Assembly (NCBI GenBank): GCA_039000515.1
Contig: JBCFYV010000100.1
Location: 49,067,048-49,131,047 of the forward strand
Source: Timema cristinae
Lineage: Eukaryota; Arthropoda; Insecta; Phasmatodea; Timematidae
DNA length: 64,000 nucleotides
Direction: 5' to 3'
Below the pieces are notes generated by a model that was not told the origin of the DNA, did not search any database, and worked only from the letters and a program-made list of their open reading frames with translations. Positions 11,335 through 23,474 of this stretch are shown here, piece after piece. The position numbers were made by a program, and so were the translations under genes. Each line of letters opens with the position of its first letter. Within the stretch, counting starts at the first letter, position 1.

Positions 11335-13900
11335 GAAAATAAACACTAATGATGTTTATTAACCGAATCTAATATTAAAGAAATGGTTCTCTTTTCACGG
11401 ATTGTCACAGAAATTGGAAATTGTTGAGTTTATAACCTAATTTATATTTATCTATCAAACATGTCTGCTCATGCGCAATAGTATTCCACCATTAGGCGAG
11501 GAAGAATCCTACCAGGATCCGTGTGGATTGGGATTTGGAAACTTTCTCCGGTTACTCTGACTAGGACACGGATCCCAGGCATCAAAGTCGACCACGAGAC
11601 GCCACTGAGTTTCTAAAACCGGAGCATGTATAAAAAAAATAAGTAGGGAGAGTTGGGGGGGAGGGGGGTGTATTTCACATTACAACAAGCTCACGTACAT
11701 CGAATAAATTACGAGCGAGTTGAAGAAGACCGGAAAATGGAAGTTGAGAAGGGTCCGGGGAGAAAAGGGGTTGGAGATAAGAGGGTGAAAGAAATTGGAA
11801 GAAAATATCAAGCGTGAGTAATGTTTAAAGTAGTCCTTGATTTATGTGGATCTTTAAATAATAAAATATAAGACCATTTATTATTTCGTTTTAATTAGGT
11901 ACAAACTTTTCTTTTTCGCGCTGAGAGCTATTCATTTTTAAACCTAATTAATTCTATGTTGTTGTCAAAAGAAAATGTCTACATCACTCAACCTCAATTA
12001 ATTATTCAAAAATAAAACCCATTTAGTATTTAAAGGGTATTTTATAAATTACACCTACTCCGATACCATTCCATATTAGTTTGTTACTTCTTAGTCACAT
12101 AAAAAAAACTCTACATAATGGCTACAAAAATAGCCATAAACAATGAAACCCCAGTAGTCCGAAATTGCGTATAATCCAACATACTTTTCGGAAAATGGGT
12201 AGTAAAGCTAAGAGTCAAATAAATTACATAATTTATTGTCAACAAACTCAAAGTTAAAAGGTAATTATTAAATACAGTGATATTTGATATTAAATGTTTA
12301 ATATTTACATGTTGTAATCAACAAAATATTTTTACTGTAACTAAAAACAATTACAAGTATGTATTTCATTTTCCACATCAGTTAAATAAATTAACATTAT
12401 TAAACTCATTCAACTGTATTTAAAATTCGTGAAAATACTTTATCTTTGTATTTTCCCGCTTAATCAAAATTTTCACTAATCCGAACTTGGTTCGGTCTCA
12501 ATCAATTTGGATTAAGAAGGTTCTAGTGTATATTTTAATGTTTCAAATATTTAAAGCGATCAATATACAATGCACCAAAAGATTTTATACAATTGGTAAA
12601 TATTAATCACCACTCTTAACAGTTTAGGTCTACACATGTCCTTGGTCACTATTTAAACTGTTTTTTAAATCATTTATACGTGTTTTTGTATAAACCTACA
12701 CTTATGTAACTCGTGTCACTTTTATCACATTATACGTAACAGTACAATATCCAATCTCCCTTTCTTTTGGTAGCCCAATTAGACCACACAGCACATGACC
12801 TTGAACACTACACTCGTGATACACCACTAAACGTAAGCCTGCATCGATCTCTGGTACAGTTTAGCTATTTCACGCACATATCGCACTGTTGAATACGTTT
12901 GCATAGCACTCCGCCATTCCCTGGTACAGTAAGTAGTATATATACACTCAACCCCAACATGATTTCATATCGGCGAGATTTAATAACCGGTGGTGTATCC
13001 AATACTTTCGATTCAAATACAGGTACACTCTCCGTATGGCGAACTTGTGGTTTGTTGTATTAGAGATAATAAAACATGTTTCATCACCTAAGGGAGTTCG
13101 TGTTGTAATGCTACTGTTTTGGACCTTTCTATATATGTTTAAAAAGTCATGGATGAAGGTATTGTTCTTATATAATATGTAAGTAAAATATCCTTTTAAT
13201 ACAACATCTATGGATAATCACCCGCTTTCCAGAAATAATGTCAAAGGATTGCACTATTAACACTTATTTTTTTCTTTCAAAGATAAACTTCGCAGTGTTT
13301 ACCAAAAAAAACAAGTGACGCTAGCTCCCTCTACCTAATAGGAAGCTGTTCTTCACTACTCTGTCGCCAGGACTCTTTCTATTAGTTGGTCGGAGAGGCT
13401 ATTTAAACCTTCATTCATTTAAAATAATAATAATGATTTGATAGGGAAACAACAGAAAGTGTTAAGATAATGTGGGATTGTTTTATAAGGTTTTATGTAA
13501 GTTCTCATACATTTTAAAAATTGAATTAGAATTTTTTTTTCAACTGGTTAGAGCTTTCGCCCACATTTTGGCGAGAACAATATTTGGAAAAATACCACTT
13601 AATAAAAAATCTGGGCCCTCTAAAACTTCTACAACACTACCATTACTCTCCCATGTAGCAACCTTAAGGGGAAAGAAATGTATATTCCTTATAATGTTTA
13701 GACGTTTCCAAAAGTATTCGTGAGAATGTTTCGTTAACTAAATAAAGTAAACTATATTTAATTTAAAGATTTTTAAGGGGGAAAGTTTTCGGCCATTAGC
13801 CATAAAATATTTGATTCTCATCATAACCTGCGAGTATCTCCTAAAAGTATGAAAGAAGAATAAGGGGTAGTATCAATCATAAGTGCTCCACATATTCCTA
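11335..13900. other. Long AT-rich stretch without a recognised gene
   Basis: G-rich patch at 11640-11680. The rest is A/T-rich and unique-looking, with only small chance ORFs (for example 13472-13723). No splice-flanked coding segment could be supported. Confidence 0.45.
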
Positions 13901-13979
13901 GGAGATACTATAGCATAACAAAAATTAGGAAACTACTATGTGTGTTTATATAGAATGTCAGCGTGCTGATAGGGAGAGG

Positions 13980-14240
13980 TTGGAGATATTTACCCCTACT
14001 GATGGCAACCGAAGAGGTGGGAGGGGTGTCTAGCCCTGCAGGGGGTACAAGTGGTCCGGCAGGGTTGCTTGGGGGGAGGGGTAAAGGGGTCTGGAGAGGT
14101 GGGAGGAGGGGGTGAAGAAGTCGCTGGAATGAAAAGAAGCCCTGGATCAGGCAATAACGCGCGGAGTTGAAATGTGTTGTGTGTGTGTGTGTGTTGTGTG
14201 TTGTGTGGTGTGTGTGTGTGTGTGTGTGTGTGCGTGAGAT
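13980..14240. repeat. G-rich block and (GT)n microsatellite
   Basis: 14035-14115 is purine/G-rich with many GGG runs. 14173-14236 is an interrupted (GT)n tract. The overlapping ORFs of 70-130 residues on both strands are low-complexity translations of these repeats (Thr-His, Pro-rich) and are not genes. Confidence 0.85.
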
Positions 14241-14399
14241 GCGTACGCACGCGCTATCCAGGCAAGAATGTGCAGGGGATGAGGTGATACAATCTACCAA
14301 CTTTGCTTCGTTATTTTACTGCACCCCATATATGCATACATATAATACGTTATACATATATACTATTCATACACTTTTTCAGATCTAGACTTAGCTTAA

Positions 14400-15570
14400 G
14401 TATAGAACAATTATTAATATTAATGCATGATACCTTATTTGTCAAGTTAAAATAAAGCTAAATAATATTTGTGGAAATGTTATTCTATATTTTTATTTAA
14501 AGGTTATTTTAAAGTTAAAATATAATTTATAAGATTTGTTTCAGTTTATACATGTAGGACTACAGAATAAATATTAGTATTTACAAATAAGTAATACATT
14601 GCAAACGTTTTAATTCACATAATATTACCTACTGTTTATAATCTCATATATTGATAAATAAGTTGCGGAAATATGTAAATTTGAATATTGCATTCAATTT
14701 TGTTTGTAATTTTTTGTTTTACAAATGAATTATTGCTGGACATATCACATTAGTATTAAAACCTGAGATTCACCTAATGGAAGGTATCTTGATCCGTTTT
14801 AACCAATTAACATACAAATGTAAATTAAATAGGTAATATATATAGTACATAGTAAAATTACAATAAATTATTTTCAAAATGAAACGAAATTAAATTTACA
14901 TAGTGTAAAAGGATCGTTAGTCTACAAAACTTGGGTTGGATGTGATCAAAACTTTTTTTTTGTTTTGCTTAGCATCACGTCTTACAACCCGTTCCGGCCT
15001 TAAACTTGTCTACTAATTACGTTAATTGTTTTAGGAACTATGAAGGTTTTATTTGGAGGAAATAAAAAATATTATGCTATAATTTAAAATATATATAATT
15101 TATTTAGTTCTGTCGTTCCTTGCATAAATTAATGCAGAGTAAAAAAAATCATTATGGATTCTACATTATTAAATGGAATTCCAAATAGTTTGAATCAAGC
15201 AGATCTTTCCTTTCTTGACGGAAATAGGAATGTCATTTGAAAATACTTTTTAAATAAATACCTTGAGAATTCCACAAAAAAGGAGGTACCTAATTATTAG
15301 ATCTCATAATAAAAAAAATTACTTCAAAATCACTATTGAAAATTGTAATGCAATAGATTTGACCCTAAGGATATTTGAAAGCATTGACCATTTATCATTC
15401 TAATTATTTATATATTCAAAAATATTTTACAAATAATTAAACATATTTTACTTTATTTAAATTTTACAACCTATTACGTGGCGCTTAAATCACGTCTTCC
15501 TCTAAATTATTTACTAGTTAGTTCGCGCCTCGTGGTACGATGGCAGCATCTACTGGAGCTAAACTTAAGA
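14400..15570. other. AT-rich DNA without a recognised gene
   Basis: Nothing supportable. Near 14975-15035 a weak echo of the shared SINE 3' end ('cgtcttacaacccgttcc') points to an old fragment. Confidence 0.4.
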
Positions 15571-15572
15571 AA

Positions 15573-16036
15573 TGTTAACGTCTTTTAACGTAATCCAGTC
15601 AAGTTAAGATCTTTTAAAGTATTTCCTCTTCGAGAAGATTCCACACGCAATAGGTATTTTTGTTCTGAGTTTGTAGGTGTGTAATTTACCGTTAGAAAGG
15701 TTCCTTCGAGAAGCTTCTATTGAACTCAGATATATGTGACTTTTTGAAACTTCGTATTTTACTGTGCAATCAGTCGTGGTCTTGAATGGACGTGCTTTAA
15801 GCGATCGGTGATTATAAGTTGCTAGGCCCTCGACATGATCGTGTTTCGATTAGAATATTAATAACAATATGTTTTCAATTTAAGGAATAAATAGATATCA
15901 AACTTTATGTGATATATTATCATTTATTAAAGTCTAATGATAAGGAACGAGGCATTATAAGTAAAGCACATAGTTGCGTAATAGAAACGATGATTTACGG
16001 AGTGACTCTTAAATGATTCGGTTATGTAATATAACA
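15573..16036 (+). mobile_element. Possible solo LTR with heat-shock elements
   Basis: The segment can be read as an LTR. It starts TG (15573) and ends CA (16036), has a polyadenylation-type AATAAA near 15884, and is followed directly by sequence resembling a tRNA-Lys primer-binding site. Two perfect heat-shock-element cores of the form TTCnnGAAnnTTC occur at 15629-15641 and 15705-15717, 76 bp apart. A TATA-like 'gatatatg' follows at about 15729. No gag or pol remains downstream and no second LTR lies in the window. It could also be the orphaned promoter of a host heat-shock gene. I lean to a solo LTR because of the adjoining primer-site-like repeats. Confidence 0.35.
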
Positions 16037-16192
16037 AATAACATTCTAACGTGGGGAGGAGAAATATAACAAATGACGTCCAACGAGGGGCTGAAAAGAA
16101 GTATAACAAATGACTCCCAATCACGGGGCTATTATACGTCAATAAAAAGAGAAGTATAGCAAATGGCGACACAACGTGGGGGTTAATATGCA
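16022..16192 (+). repeat. Four degenerate tandem units resembling a Lys-type primer-binding site
   Basis: The phrase 'tataacaaatgacgtccaac' followed by 'gagggg' recurs in altered form near 16031, 16067, 16101 and 16155, ending with 'caaatggcgacacaacgtgg'. Retroelement primer-binding sites for tRNA-Lys begin TGGCGCCCAACG and continue TGGGG, and the last unit matches with two changes. Spacing is irregular (about 35-55 bp). Repetition of a primer-site junction is unusual. Confidence 0.5.
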
Positions 16193-16322
16193 ACTATTAA
16201 CACTTGCCGCGAACGCGAAATGTAACAAAATATTATTTGTGCTACCATTATATTGAATAATTATTATTTAAGGATAGTCGAGAAATAATAACCTACTGTT
16301 CTCATCAATAATATTGTTGACC

Positions 16323-16520
16323 TCAGTGGATTAGGGGTAAAGTGCTCGCTTCAGGATCTGATATTATTGGGTTCAAACCCAGCCGGGTAGATGTGTTTTT
16401 CTTGAGCGATAAAAATCTGTAGCACCAATTCCATCGGAGGGGAAGTAAAGCCGTCGGACCCAGGTGATTTTTAAAAGAACCCTGGAAGGTATGTAAAAAT
16501 ACCTTTTCTGGCAAAGTTGG
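16323..16520 (+). repeat. tRNA-like SINE head, single copy (family E)
   Basis: A-box-like 'gtggattaggggtaaag' is followed 45 bp later by B-box-like 'gggttcaaacccagcc'. Downstream unique body to about 16520. Only one copy is present here, so calling it a SINE is an inference from the tRNA-like layout. The two overlapping short minus-strand ORFs are incidental. Confidence 0.5.
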
Positions 16521-17930
16521 TGGTCCTTTTCGCTCTCGCTAATATAAATTATCATGTGCTCATATAATCTATCAGTTCAGAAAGTGAGATTGAAATACCT
16601 CGAATAAATAACATGAAAATTAAATCAATACTCTTACACTAGTTGTTCTGTGAACTGTATACCACGCTCTCTCTGTTAAAAATATGCTGAATACGTCATG
16701 CTAAAACTATATCGTGCATTATCGTTACTAGAGTTTATAGATTTATCTTTGGACTTCAAGTTAAAATATTTCCTGGAATTTACCCTTTGGTTTAAATTGA
16801 TATTTTCCCTTGGAGATAAAGTTTAAAAAAACTGCCTATATCTAATAGCAGATTAAATTAATTTTACTAGAGAATAGCCATTTTTTCCCATGGTTTAAGA
16901 AGTCACTTTCATAATAAAAATTTTAAAAAATACGCTCAAGGTATTCGATCGATGGCTTAGAATTTTAAATTAAAATCACTTTAGTGGTCACTTTATTGAC
17001 ACGGATTATCAGATTGAAAAATCATGTACATATATTTTTAGACCTAGGTTCTAAGAATGTCACTGCCAAATTTCCCATGTGTCTCAAAGCATTGTTTAAT
17101 ATTGTGAATTTCATAGGTTATGTTCAATAAATATAGTATAAATTCATGGTCTAGGTGAATTTTATTTCACAAAAGTGTAAAAAACATTAAGCATTTAAGG
17201 AACAAATTGTACAAGATTATGCTATATCCTTGGCAAGGATCCTCGGACTATTTGGATACAGCCTGTCTCAGCAACATCCGTCCTGAGCAAACTGGGTTCG
17301 TCTCGGGAAAAAGGAAGTGTAGAAATCAAGCACCCAATTACCTCAACTAAACCTGACTTGAATCAGCGCTGAATACAAGTCTCTTCAAAGCAACACATAA
17401 CAAAATAAATTCTCATTTTCAAGCCAAGACCAAGCTTTTAAAAAATTTTAATTTTAAAGTTATCAAATTAATTCAACTTTACATATTCAAATACTGAGAT
17501 CGTAACACAACTCCCTCCACCTCCCTGGAATAAGTTTTGATCACAACGTTATTTCTCTCACCCTTTTCGATTTCTAATTTCTCTAATTAACTTACTGTGA
17601 CTAGTAATATTAAATGTACACTACTACACGTATTATTTTGTAATGAATAGGATCTATTTAGCCTCCTTTCATTAGTAAAATTATTATTATCTTCACATCA
17701 ACCAACAAAAATACTGTTTCATTATCGTATGGACAAAAAAAAAATGGTAGTCGAAAGTTTAGAAAAAGATGATGATTTTTGGAAAATTTATATGGATTTT
17801 ATTAAAATTGCATATTTCCAGAGCCAATAGATCCTAAGCACCCTAAAGCAATGAAAATAAGAAATCCAGAATATATTTTGAATGCACAAAATCTAAAACA
17901 AAGTAGCCAATGATTTCGGAAACACCATTG
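16521..17930. other. AT-rich DNA without a recognised gene
   Basis: A fragment at 17040-17100 ('acctaggttctaagaatgtc') echoes 1181-1210 and looks like an old retroelement 3' end. Otherwise nothing. Confidence 0.4.
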
Positions 17931-18123
17931 TGTTAGGGACGAATAAGGTTGAATTTAGAGTAAGTGTACCGACATTTGCGTGAAGTGAGAGTAAAAAAAA
18001 CTCTAAAGAAAAATAACCCTTAGTACATTCGACCGGGATTCGGACCCCCATTATCCCCATCATCTCGGCGGTCTACACCATTGAAAGAGTGATACCTTAG
18101 ACCATGCGACCACTGAAGCAGGT
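17931..18123 (-). repeat. SINE-B lacking its 3' tail
   Basis: Reversed body 'ggttgaatttagagtaagtg' and 'catttgcgtgaagtg', the T-arm 'cgaccgggattcggaccccc', and the head 'ccatgcgaccactgaag'. Confidence 0.85.
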
Positions 18124-18539
18124 ATCATCACCATAATTTCTGTCGAGTGTACCACCTCGGTGGTTCACGAATGCTCACGGAGGCGTGGAATACAGGAGGG
18201 TAGAAGAGAATGAGGCGGCAGACAAGAGAACGAGCAGCAAGACCCCGCCAGGAGCGCTAGTATCGGAGAAGGCGGCTATCGCTCCACTAGAACCACTGAT
18301 GTGAAATGAACTCTTTCCCCCCACCCCTCCGCCTTTTTCTCCACGGTAAGAACTCTCCCGAGTTATCTTTGTAGGCGAGAGTTTAACCTCTTTCAATTCC
18401 AGACATTTATCTCGTCCTTTCGCTAAACTACGGTTTGTTTACATTTAATTTGAAACTCTGTCGCACGCAACCAAAATAATAATGTACTGACGTTAAATAC
18501 ACTGTTAAAGAAGTCTCTGTTTATTTTGTTAGTTCGTCT
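18124..18539. other. GC-richer unique segment, possible exon or promoter remnant
   Basis: 18170-18370 is clearly less AT-rich than its flanks and ends with a donor-like 'cacggtaagaac'. No coding frame with recognisable protein content was found (the 73-residue minus ORF is Ser/Pro-rich and resembles nothing I know). A 5' untranslated exon cannot be excluded. Confidence 0.25.
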
Positions 18540-18620
18540 AGTGTCCCAGGATCGATTCCCGGTATGGCCAAATAAATGTATCATTGGTGATATGGGGATT
18601 TATACTTTTCTAGTGAAGTA
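18540..18620 (+). repeat. SINE-D fragment
   Basis: Retains the T-arm 'aggatcgattcccggtatgg', then 'ccaaataaatgtatcattgg', matching the copy at 46160-46185. Confidence 0.65.
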
Positions 18621-18624
18621 AAGT

Positions 18625-18856
18625 CCGACCCACTCCAGTGGTTACATGATCTACGGCGTCATTCTCGTGTTTGACCAGACTGTTGATCACAGGAATACCG
18701 GGGCTCGAATCACAGTTGGATGTATCGAGGGTGGTTTTCCAAAGTGTTTTATACTCTTTGTCCAAGCAAATGTGTGTACACTTCCTCTAGATGCAACCTT
18801 CCTCATCCATAACACATTAGCGTAATTAATGCATATGCGTATAACCTGAACAAATA
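18625..18856 (+). repeat. SINE-B of the LINE-tailed variant, copy 1
   Basis: Full head ('ccactccagtggttacatg', 'cggggctcgaatcacag'), body and 3' end down to 'gcgtataacctgaacaa'. There it stops matching the normal 'gggtagtaagacgcgg' ending and switches to LINE coding sequence at about 18857. The same switch point recurs at 21345. Confidence 0.8.
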
Positions 18857-19065
18857 ATTAAAATGAACTTGAAAGAGATAAGGAGTAATGAGGTGGACTG
18901 GATAGAACTAGCTCAGGATAGAGATAGGTTGTAATGAGGTGGACTGGATATAACTAGCTCAAGATAGAGATAGGGTGTAATGAGGTGGACTGGATAGAAC
19001 TAGCTCAAGGTGGGAACAGGCTGTAGTGAGGTGGACTGGATAGAAGTAGCTCAAGATAGGTTATA
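18857..19065 (+). repeat. LINE C-terminal tail and 4-unit minisatellite attached to SINE-B
   Basis: Starts 'attaaaatgaacttgaaaga' (codons for IKMNLKE). It continues with units built on 'gtaatgaggtggactgg' that encode CNEVDWIELAQDRDR in one frame. This is the conserved C-terminal tail of a class of arthropod non-LTR retrotransposons, and the same unit as the big array at 36955-38262. Confidence 0.8.
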
Positions 19066-19975
19066 GGCGGCATACTTTTATAAGTGCGACAAAAAAAAGT
19101 CAAGTTTCTAGTGCTGTAAAGAAAGTAAGTGGATAAATAATGATTTTTTTTAAAATTCTAAGGCTGTTACGTTTTAATACATCTTCCACACATTTATTTT
19201 TAGAATATATTATCACAAGATTTTAACTTCACCAAAGTTATGTATATATTTTCATTTAAAAAATAGTCTCGAGCCATAAAATGTAGGTTCCTTCTCGTTA
19301 GTTCTTATCACCTCATGGAGCAGAGTTCGCGTGTGTGTGTGGAAAGTATTAAACGTTTGTGGTAGTTGCTGTGACTTTTAGAAGAGAATCATTCCCCCCT
19401 TTCCTCCGACACTCCATTAACATTTTACTGCAGCTGAATATGCTCTTAGCTCCCTGCAGGGCTCCCCTGACTCCCCCCTCCCCCCTGCCCCTCACAAGGA
19501 ATATATGGTTAACAGAGGGGAGGAATTTAGGAACATTCTACTCTCACTCCGGAGGAGGATTGGCCCCCTCTGAGTTGAGACGTCACATACACACACACAA
19601 AAAAGATCCTACATAACTGTTTATTGGTTGTGGATTTCTTCACCATTTTTTCTCTCCTTTTATTTTTCCAAACCATCTCCTTGGAAATAACTATGGGAGA
19701 TGATCATAATTCATCGCCCCCTTACCCCCCCCCCTTTTGTATTGACAGCCACTATTCCATAAAGATCGATACACATATGTAAGATACTACAAGAGGCGAG
19801 GTGGAGATAGAGGGTGATATGGTATTTCTGTTGTAAGGGGTGACTTGCCGTGCGGGGCACGTCCCTTTTATAAGACAGAATTCTAGGAAGATAATCTATA
19901 CAAAAAATGTGTATGTACCCCAAAATAATAAATGGTATAGTGCACCGCACAGACTTTCTCCAACTTTTATCTTAA
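19066..19975. other. Unique DNA without a recognised gene
   Basis: Contains a C-rich stretch (19440-19495), a short GT run near 19330 and a C-run near 19720. ORFs at 19359-19616 and 19711-19950 have no recognisable content. Confidence 0.4.
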
Positions 19976-20446
19976 AACTAGATAGCTGTTGCCCGCGGCT
20001 TTGCTCGCGTGGAAGTTGATTATATACAAATACGAAAATATACATATGTATTTACAGATTAATTTAAAATATTACGTTACGTTGATGACCATAACTTGAC
20101 CTCAGATCAAAAATAATGCAAGTCCGATACAAACTTTCACCCCCTTTTTCATCCCTTATTAAATAAAATTTCCAAAATTCCTGAAATACGTATTTATTTG
20201 TTTTACGTCAATAACCGAAATACAAAATTTTGTTTATGTAACTTTCAAAATGACGGACTATCATACATATTATCATCCCCTATTTTGACCCCTTTGGGGT
20301 GGAATTTTCTAAAATCCTTTCTTAGTGGGTGCCTACATAACAAAATGAATATACAGTCCGAATTTCATGCTTGTAGCCTTGATAGTTTGCGCTCGGCGAT
20401 GATGAATCAGTCAGTCAGTCAGGACATGTTATTTTATAAGTATAGA
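19976..20446 (+). repeat. Unclassified interspersed repeat with (TCAG)n near its end
   Basis: Starts 'tgttgcccgcggctttgc', a phrase common in insect repeats, and ends 'ttttataagtatagata' after a short 'cagtcagtcagtcagg' tract. The internal phrase 'cagtccgaatttcatgc' is like the 3' ends of other arthropod retroelements. An 83-residue ORF at 20198-20449 lies inside and is not a gene. Class uncertain. Confidence 0.55.
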
Positions 20447-20549
20447 TAAAAATTTACCAAAAAAAACTCGTATGATTTTTGAAACAAAATAGAAGGTCTA
20501 TATATTTTGTAGAAACATTACACCATATATGATAAATGAAATACTGTTA

Positions 20550-20600
20550 CTTATTTACTTACTCTATGGCATTAGGAACTTGGAACACTGTTACAGAAAA
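20550..20600 (-). pseudogene. LINE terminal codons fragment
   Basis: In complement, 'ttccaagttcctaatgccat' followed by 'agagtaagtaag' matches the stop region of the LINE tail at 44493-44540 (residues like VPNA before the stop). Short, therefore tentative. Confidence 0.45.
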
Positions 20601-20766
20601 ATTGAGCAAAGAGAAACATCTTTGTCCACCAAAGATCATAAGAATCAAATTAATTTTCAAATACCTTCATTAAAATATACATATATTTGCAAATAGCTCA
20701 TCAATTATTGGTTTAATAAAAATATATTTCAAACAAGATTTTTATACTTAATAGAACTACAACTTT

Positions 20767-20959
20767 ACAACTATAACCCTTCCTTCACCTCTGACAAGAC
20801 GTGTAGTAATCACAACTTGTGTATGTGTGGAATGCCAGGCCTCCACCGTGGTTCGGATTCCACGTTAAACTGTAGGTCCTTCATTTCATCTCACAATCAT
20901 CCTACCATTACACATTAGCGTAAGTGCGTATAACCCGAACGGGTAGTAAGACGCGGTGC

Positions 20960-20992
<33 letters not shown>

Positions 20993-21000
20993 AACTATAA
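20767..21000 (+). repeat. SINE-A, 5'-truncated, with 10-bp TSD
   Basis: The target duplication 'acaactataa' is at 20767-20776 and 20991-21000. The insert starts inside the SINE body at 'cccttccttcacctctgac' with no tRNA head and ends in a long (AAT)n tail. A perfect duplication combined with 5' truncation is the signature of target-primed reverse transcription. Confidence 0.95.
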
Positions 21001-21224
21001 ATTATTTCGTATTTCAAATAGTTGCGGAGAAATGATGAAAATTGGAAAATTTACCCCGTATAAAATTCTTTCAAAGTCATTTTCATTAGAAAATGAGAAC
21101 GCTCTTCTTGTTTATAATAATAAACACTGTTTAGATAAAAAATTTAAACAAACACGTTAGAGCGATTTTCTAGAATATTGATTTTCTCTCATTTTACCCT
21201 TCAGTAAACTACCATCAAATTTAG

Positions 21225-21345
21225 GCTTGGACATATAATTCCAAAATGTTTTTCGCTCTTCCTCTAAGCAAATGTGAGTACACTTCATTTAGATTCAACC
21301 TTTCTCATCCCTAACACGTTAGCGTAACTAATACATAGCGTATGA
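21225..21345 (+). repeat. SINE-B of the LINE-tailed variant, copy 2, 5'-truncated
   Basis: Body from 'tttttcgctcttcctctaag' to 'gcgtatgacttgaacaaaa', where it switches to LINE coding sequence at the same point as the copy at 18856. Confidence 0.75.
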
Positions 21346-21420
21346 CTTGAACAAAACATTAGAATGGACCTGAAAGAGATAGGGCGTAGTGAGGTGGACT
21401 GGATAGAACTATCTCGGGGG
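21346..21420 (+). repeat. LINE C-terminal tail, one unit, attached to SINE-B
   Basis: 'attagaatggacctgaaag' (codons for IRMDLKE), then 'gtgaggtggactggatagaa' (EVDWIE). This copy has a single unit, so the fusion came before or apart from the tandem expansion seen at 18857. Confidence 0.75.
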
Positions 21421-21469
21421 AACCTTATGGAAACCCCAGATACCAAGTTTTAGCCCAATCGGTAAAATA

Positions 21470-21472
21470 TTA

Positions 21473-21506
<34 letters not shown>

Positions 21507-21770
21507 CACCGCGTCTTACTACCCGTTCGGGTTATACGCACTTACGCTAATGTGTAATGGTAGGGTGATTGTGAGATGAAATGGAGGACCTACAGTTTAA
21601 CGTGGGATCCGAACCACGGTGGAGGCCTGGCATTCCCCACATTCACAAGATGTCTTGTGAGAGATGAAGGAAGGGTTTGGTAATCAGATAAATCTGTGCC
21701 GGGACCGAGGATTGAACCCCGGACCCCAGCACAGAAGTCCGAAACCTTACCCCTAGACCGCCAGATCAAC
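21470..21770 (-). repeat. SINE-A, full length
   Basis: (ATT)n, then 'cgttcgggttatacgcac' (the reversed 3' end), reversed body, and the head ending 'ctagaccgccagatca'. Complete tRNA-like head. A target duplication is not obvious. Confidence 0.9.
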
Positions 21771-23470
21771 TAAGAAATCATAACAACAACAAAATAGTGG
21801 GTGACGATGATGGAGAAAGGGTGTGTGTGAGGAGGCGTCCGCTGAAAAAAGGTTGGGAACCACTGCCTTATACCGTTTGGTTCCTGAGGTGGGGATTTAA
21901 ATATAACTAAACTGTAATCTACCTTTATGCAGAATTGCTAATATTAATCGCGGCAAATATTTATTTTTATAGCATTTACAACCAAATAACCTCGGTCGGT
22001 TTGGGAATGGCACACAAGTGAGTGGTAGATGTGTTTGAGACTCAATAACAGTCCAAAGCTGACAGGAAGACCGAGTGCTTACTGCTGACAGCCTCTTATA
22101 GTAGACAAAGAGAGAAAGAGAGATGAATAGAAAAATAGTCTTTCAGTCAGTAATTTGTTCTTTAGCTCGCTATTTGTCTGTTCTGAAAGGGGAGGATGGG
22201 GGAACAATTTGAAAACAATCTACCGACAGGGTAGTTTAAACTCTTTGTAGTTGGCACGACTGGATGACTATTATTGGTTCACGATAAGTTTTTACCTGGA
22301 TGACAATTCGAAAATCATATGTTTAGGTTTTGGGTTGCCAACACTTGTAAAAGATCACTGTTTTGTTATAGATGCAAAGATCTTTAATTACCTGTTATAG
22401 ATTACATTTAAAATAACGTAAACTTAAGTTTTCTCATACTATTTCATTTTTTAAATAATTTCTTTTTATACAACTTGAAACAAGATTTTAAACATAATTA
22501 AACGTAATTATTTTTCGTTTTGGAACGTTATTGATTTTGTGTAATATAGTGCACACATCAATATCTTTTAATACAGGCATCGTATTGACTTGGAGAAGAG
22601 AAAATTGTTGTCATTTTTTTACACACAATAAATGATTTTATGATTATTTTTATTGTATTTTGAAATATCTAACTGAATAAAATATTTTCATCAACTGCAT
22701 GTCTGCATCATTGTAAAAAAACTTGTTCACCGTTAAGTTCAATCATATGGTTTATATTCGTCATTCGCCATTTTAAAGATATGTTCGTTAAAAGTTTTTG
22801 TGAAAGTGGTGCGAATATTTTGTTTAAGTGGAATAAAACGATAAATAAACTTTATGTACGACCTCAAATAATAAATATAATATTCGCCTAAATTACTGTA
22901 GTTAACTCTCACATTAATATAATACCATATGTATTCATTACAGTCATCCAAAGTGATAGATGTCAACTGTTGGCGTAGTGGTATATTAGGGACTACTTCT
23001 AGTAGTACTTCTTGAGCTGTCATCCAAATAAACGTAGGTCGTGCATGAATTATATTTGTGTAATGTTGGCTCAAGGTTTGCTTCTAGGGGTAAGCAAGGC
23101 TTTATGAATTGTTCTCAACACTCAGTGGAAGACTCGATGCTCAGATATAAATGAAAATGAACTCTTTTAGAGCTATTAGAGAAGAGTATATATATGATTA
23201 ATCAAATGGAGACAAATTGGGAGGAAAACATATCACTGTTAAATGCTTTAATAAACTCTGCTTACCTTGTAAAATCTGGTAAAATTGATAATGAGAGGGA
23301 TTTAACAGTTTAATAATACAGTCCTCTCATGATTATTTTTACATGGTAGTTACCAACGAGATACCGCTAGGCGGATGACAGGTTTCAAGACCAATAGACG
23401 AAAGACATACGTATTACTCCTGGATCAGCTTTTTTTGCTCCTACGATGGATGCGACTATCATGTGGCTGT
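21771..23470. other. AT-rich DNA with a hAT-like end motif
   Basis: At about 21850 'ggttgggaaccactgcc' resembles the terminal motif of hAT elements (CAGnGGTTCCCAACC in complement), but no partner end was found. A 111-codon ORF on the minus strand (22739-23074) is A/T-rich, starts MSQHY and matches nothing I recognise. It lacks any supporting context, so I do not call it a gene. Confidence 0.4.
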
Positions 23471-23474
23471 GTCT

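Noticed and set aside
13908..14388. Three ORFs of 73-130 residues
   Set aside because: They are translations of a (GT)n tract and G-rich DNA, overlap on opposite strands, and are low-complexity.
22739..23074. A 111-residue minus-strand ORF as a gene
   Set aside because: Unrecognisable, A/T-rich codons, no nearby exon, splice or promoter support. Open by chance is plausible at this length.
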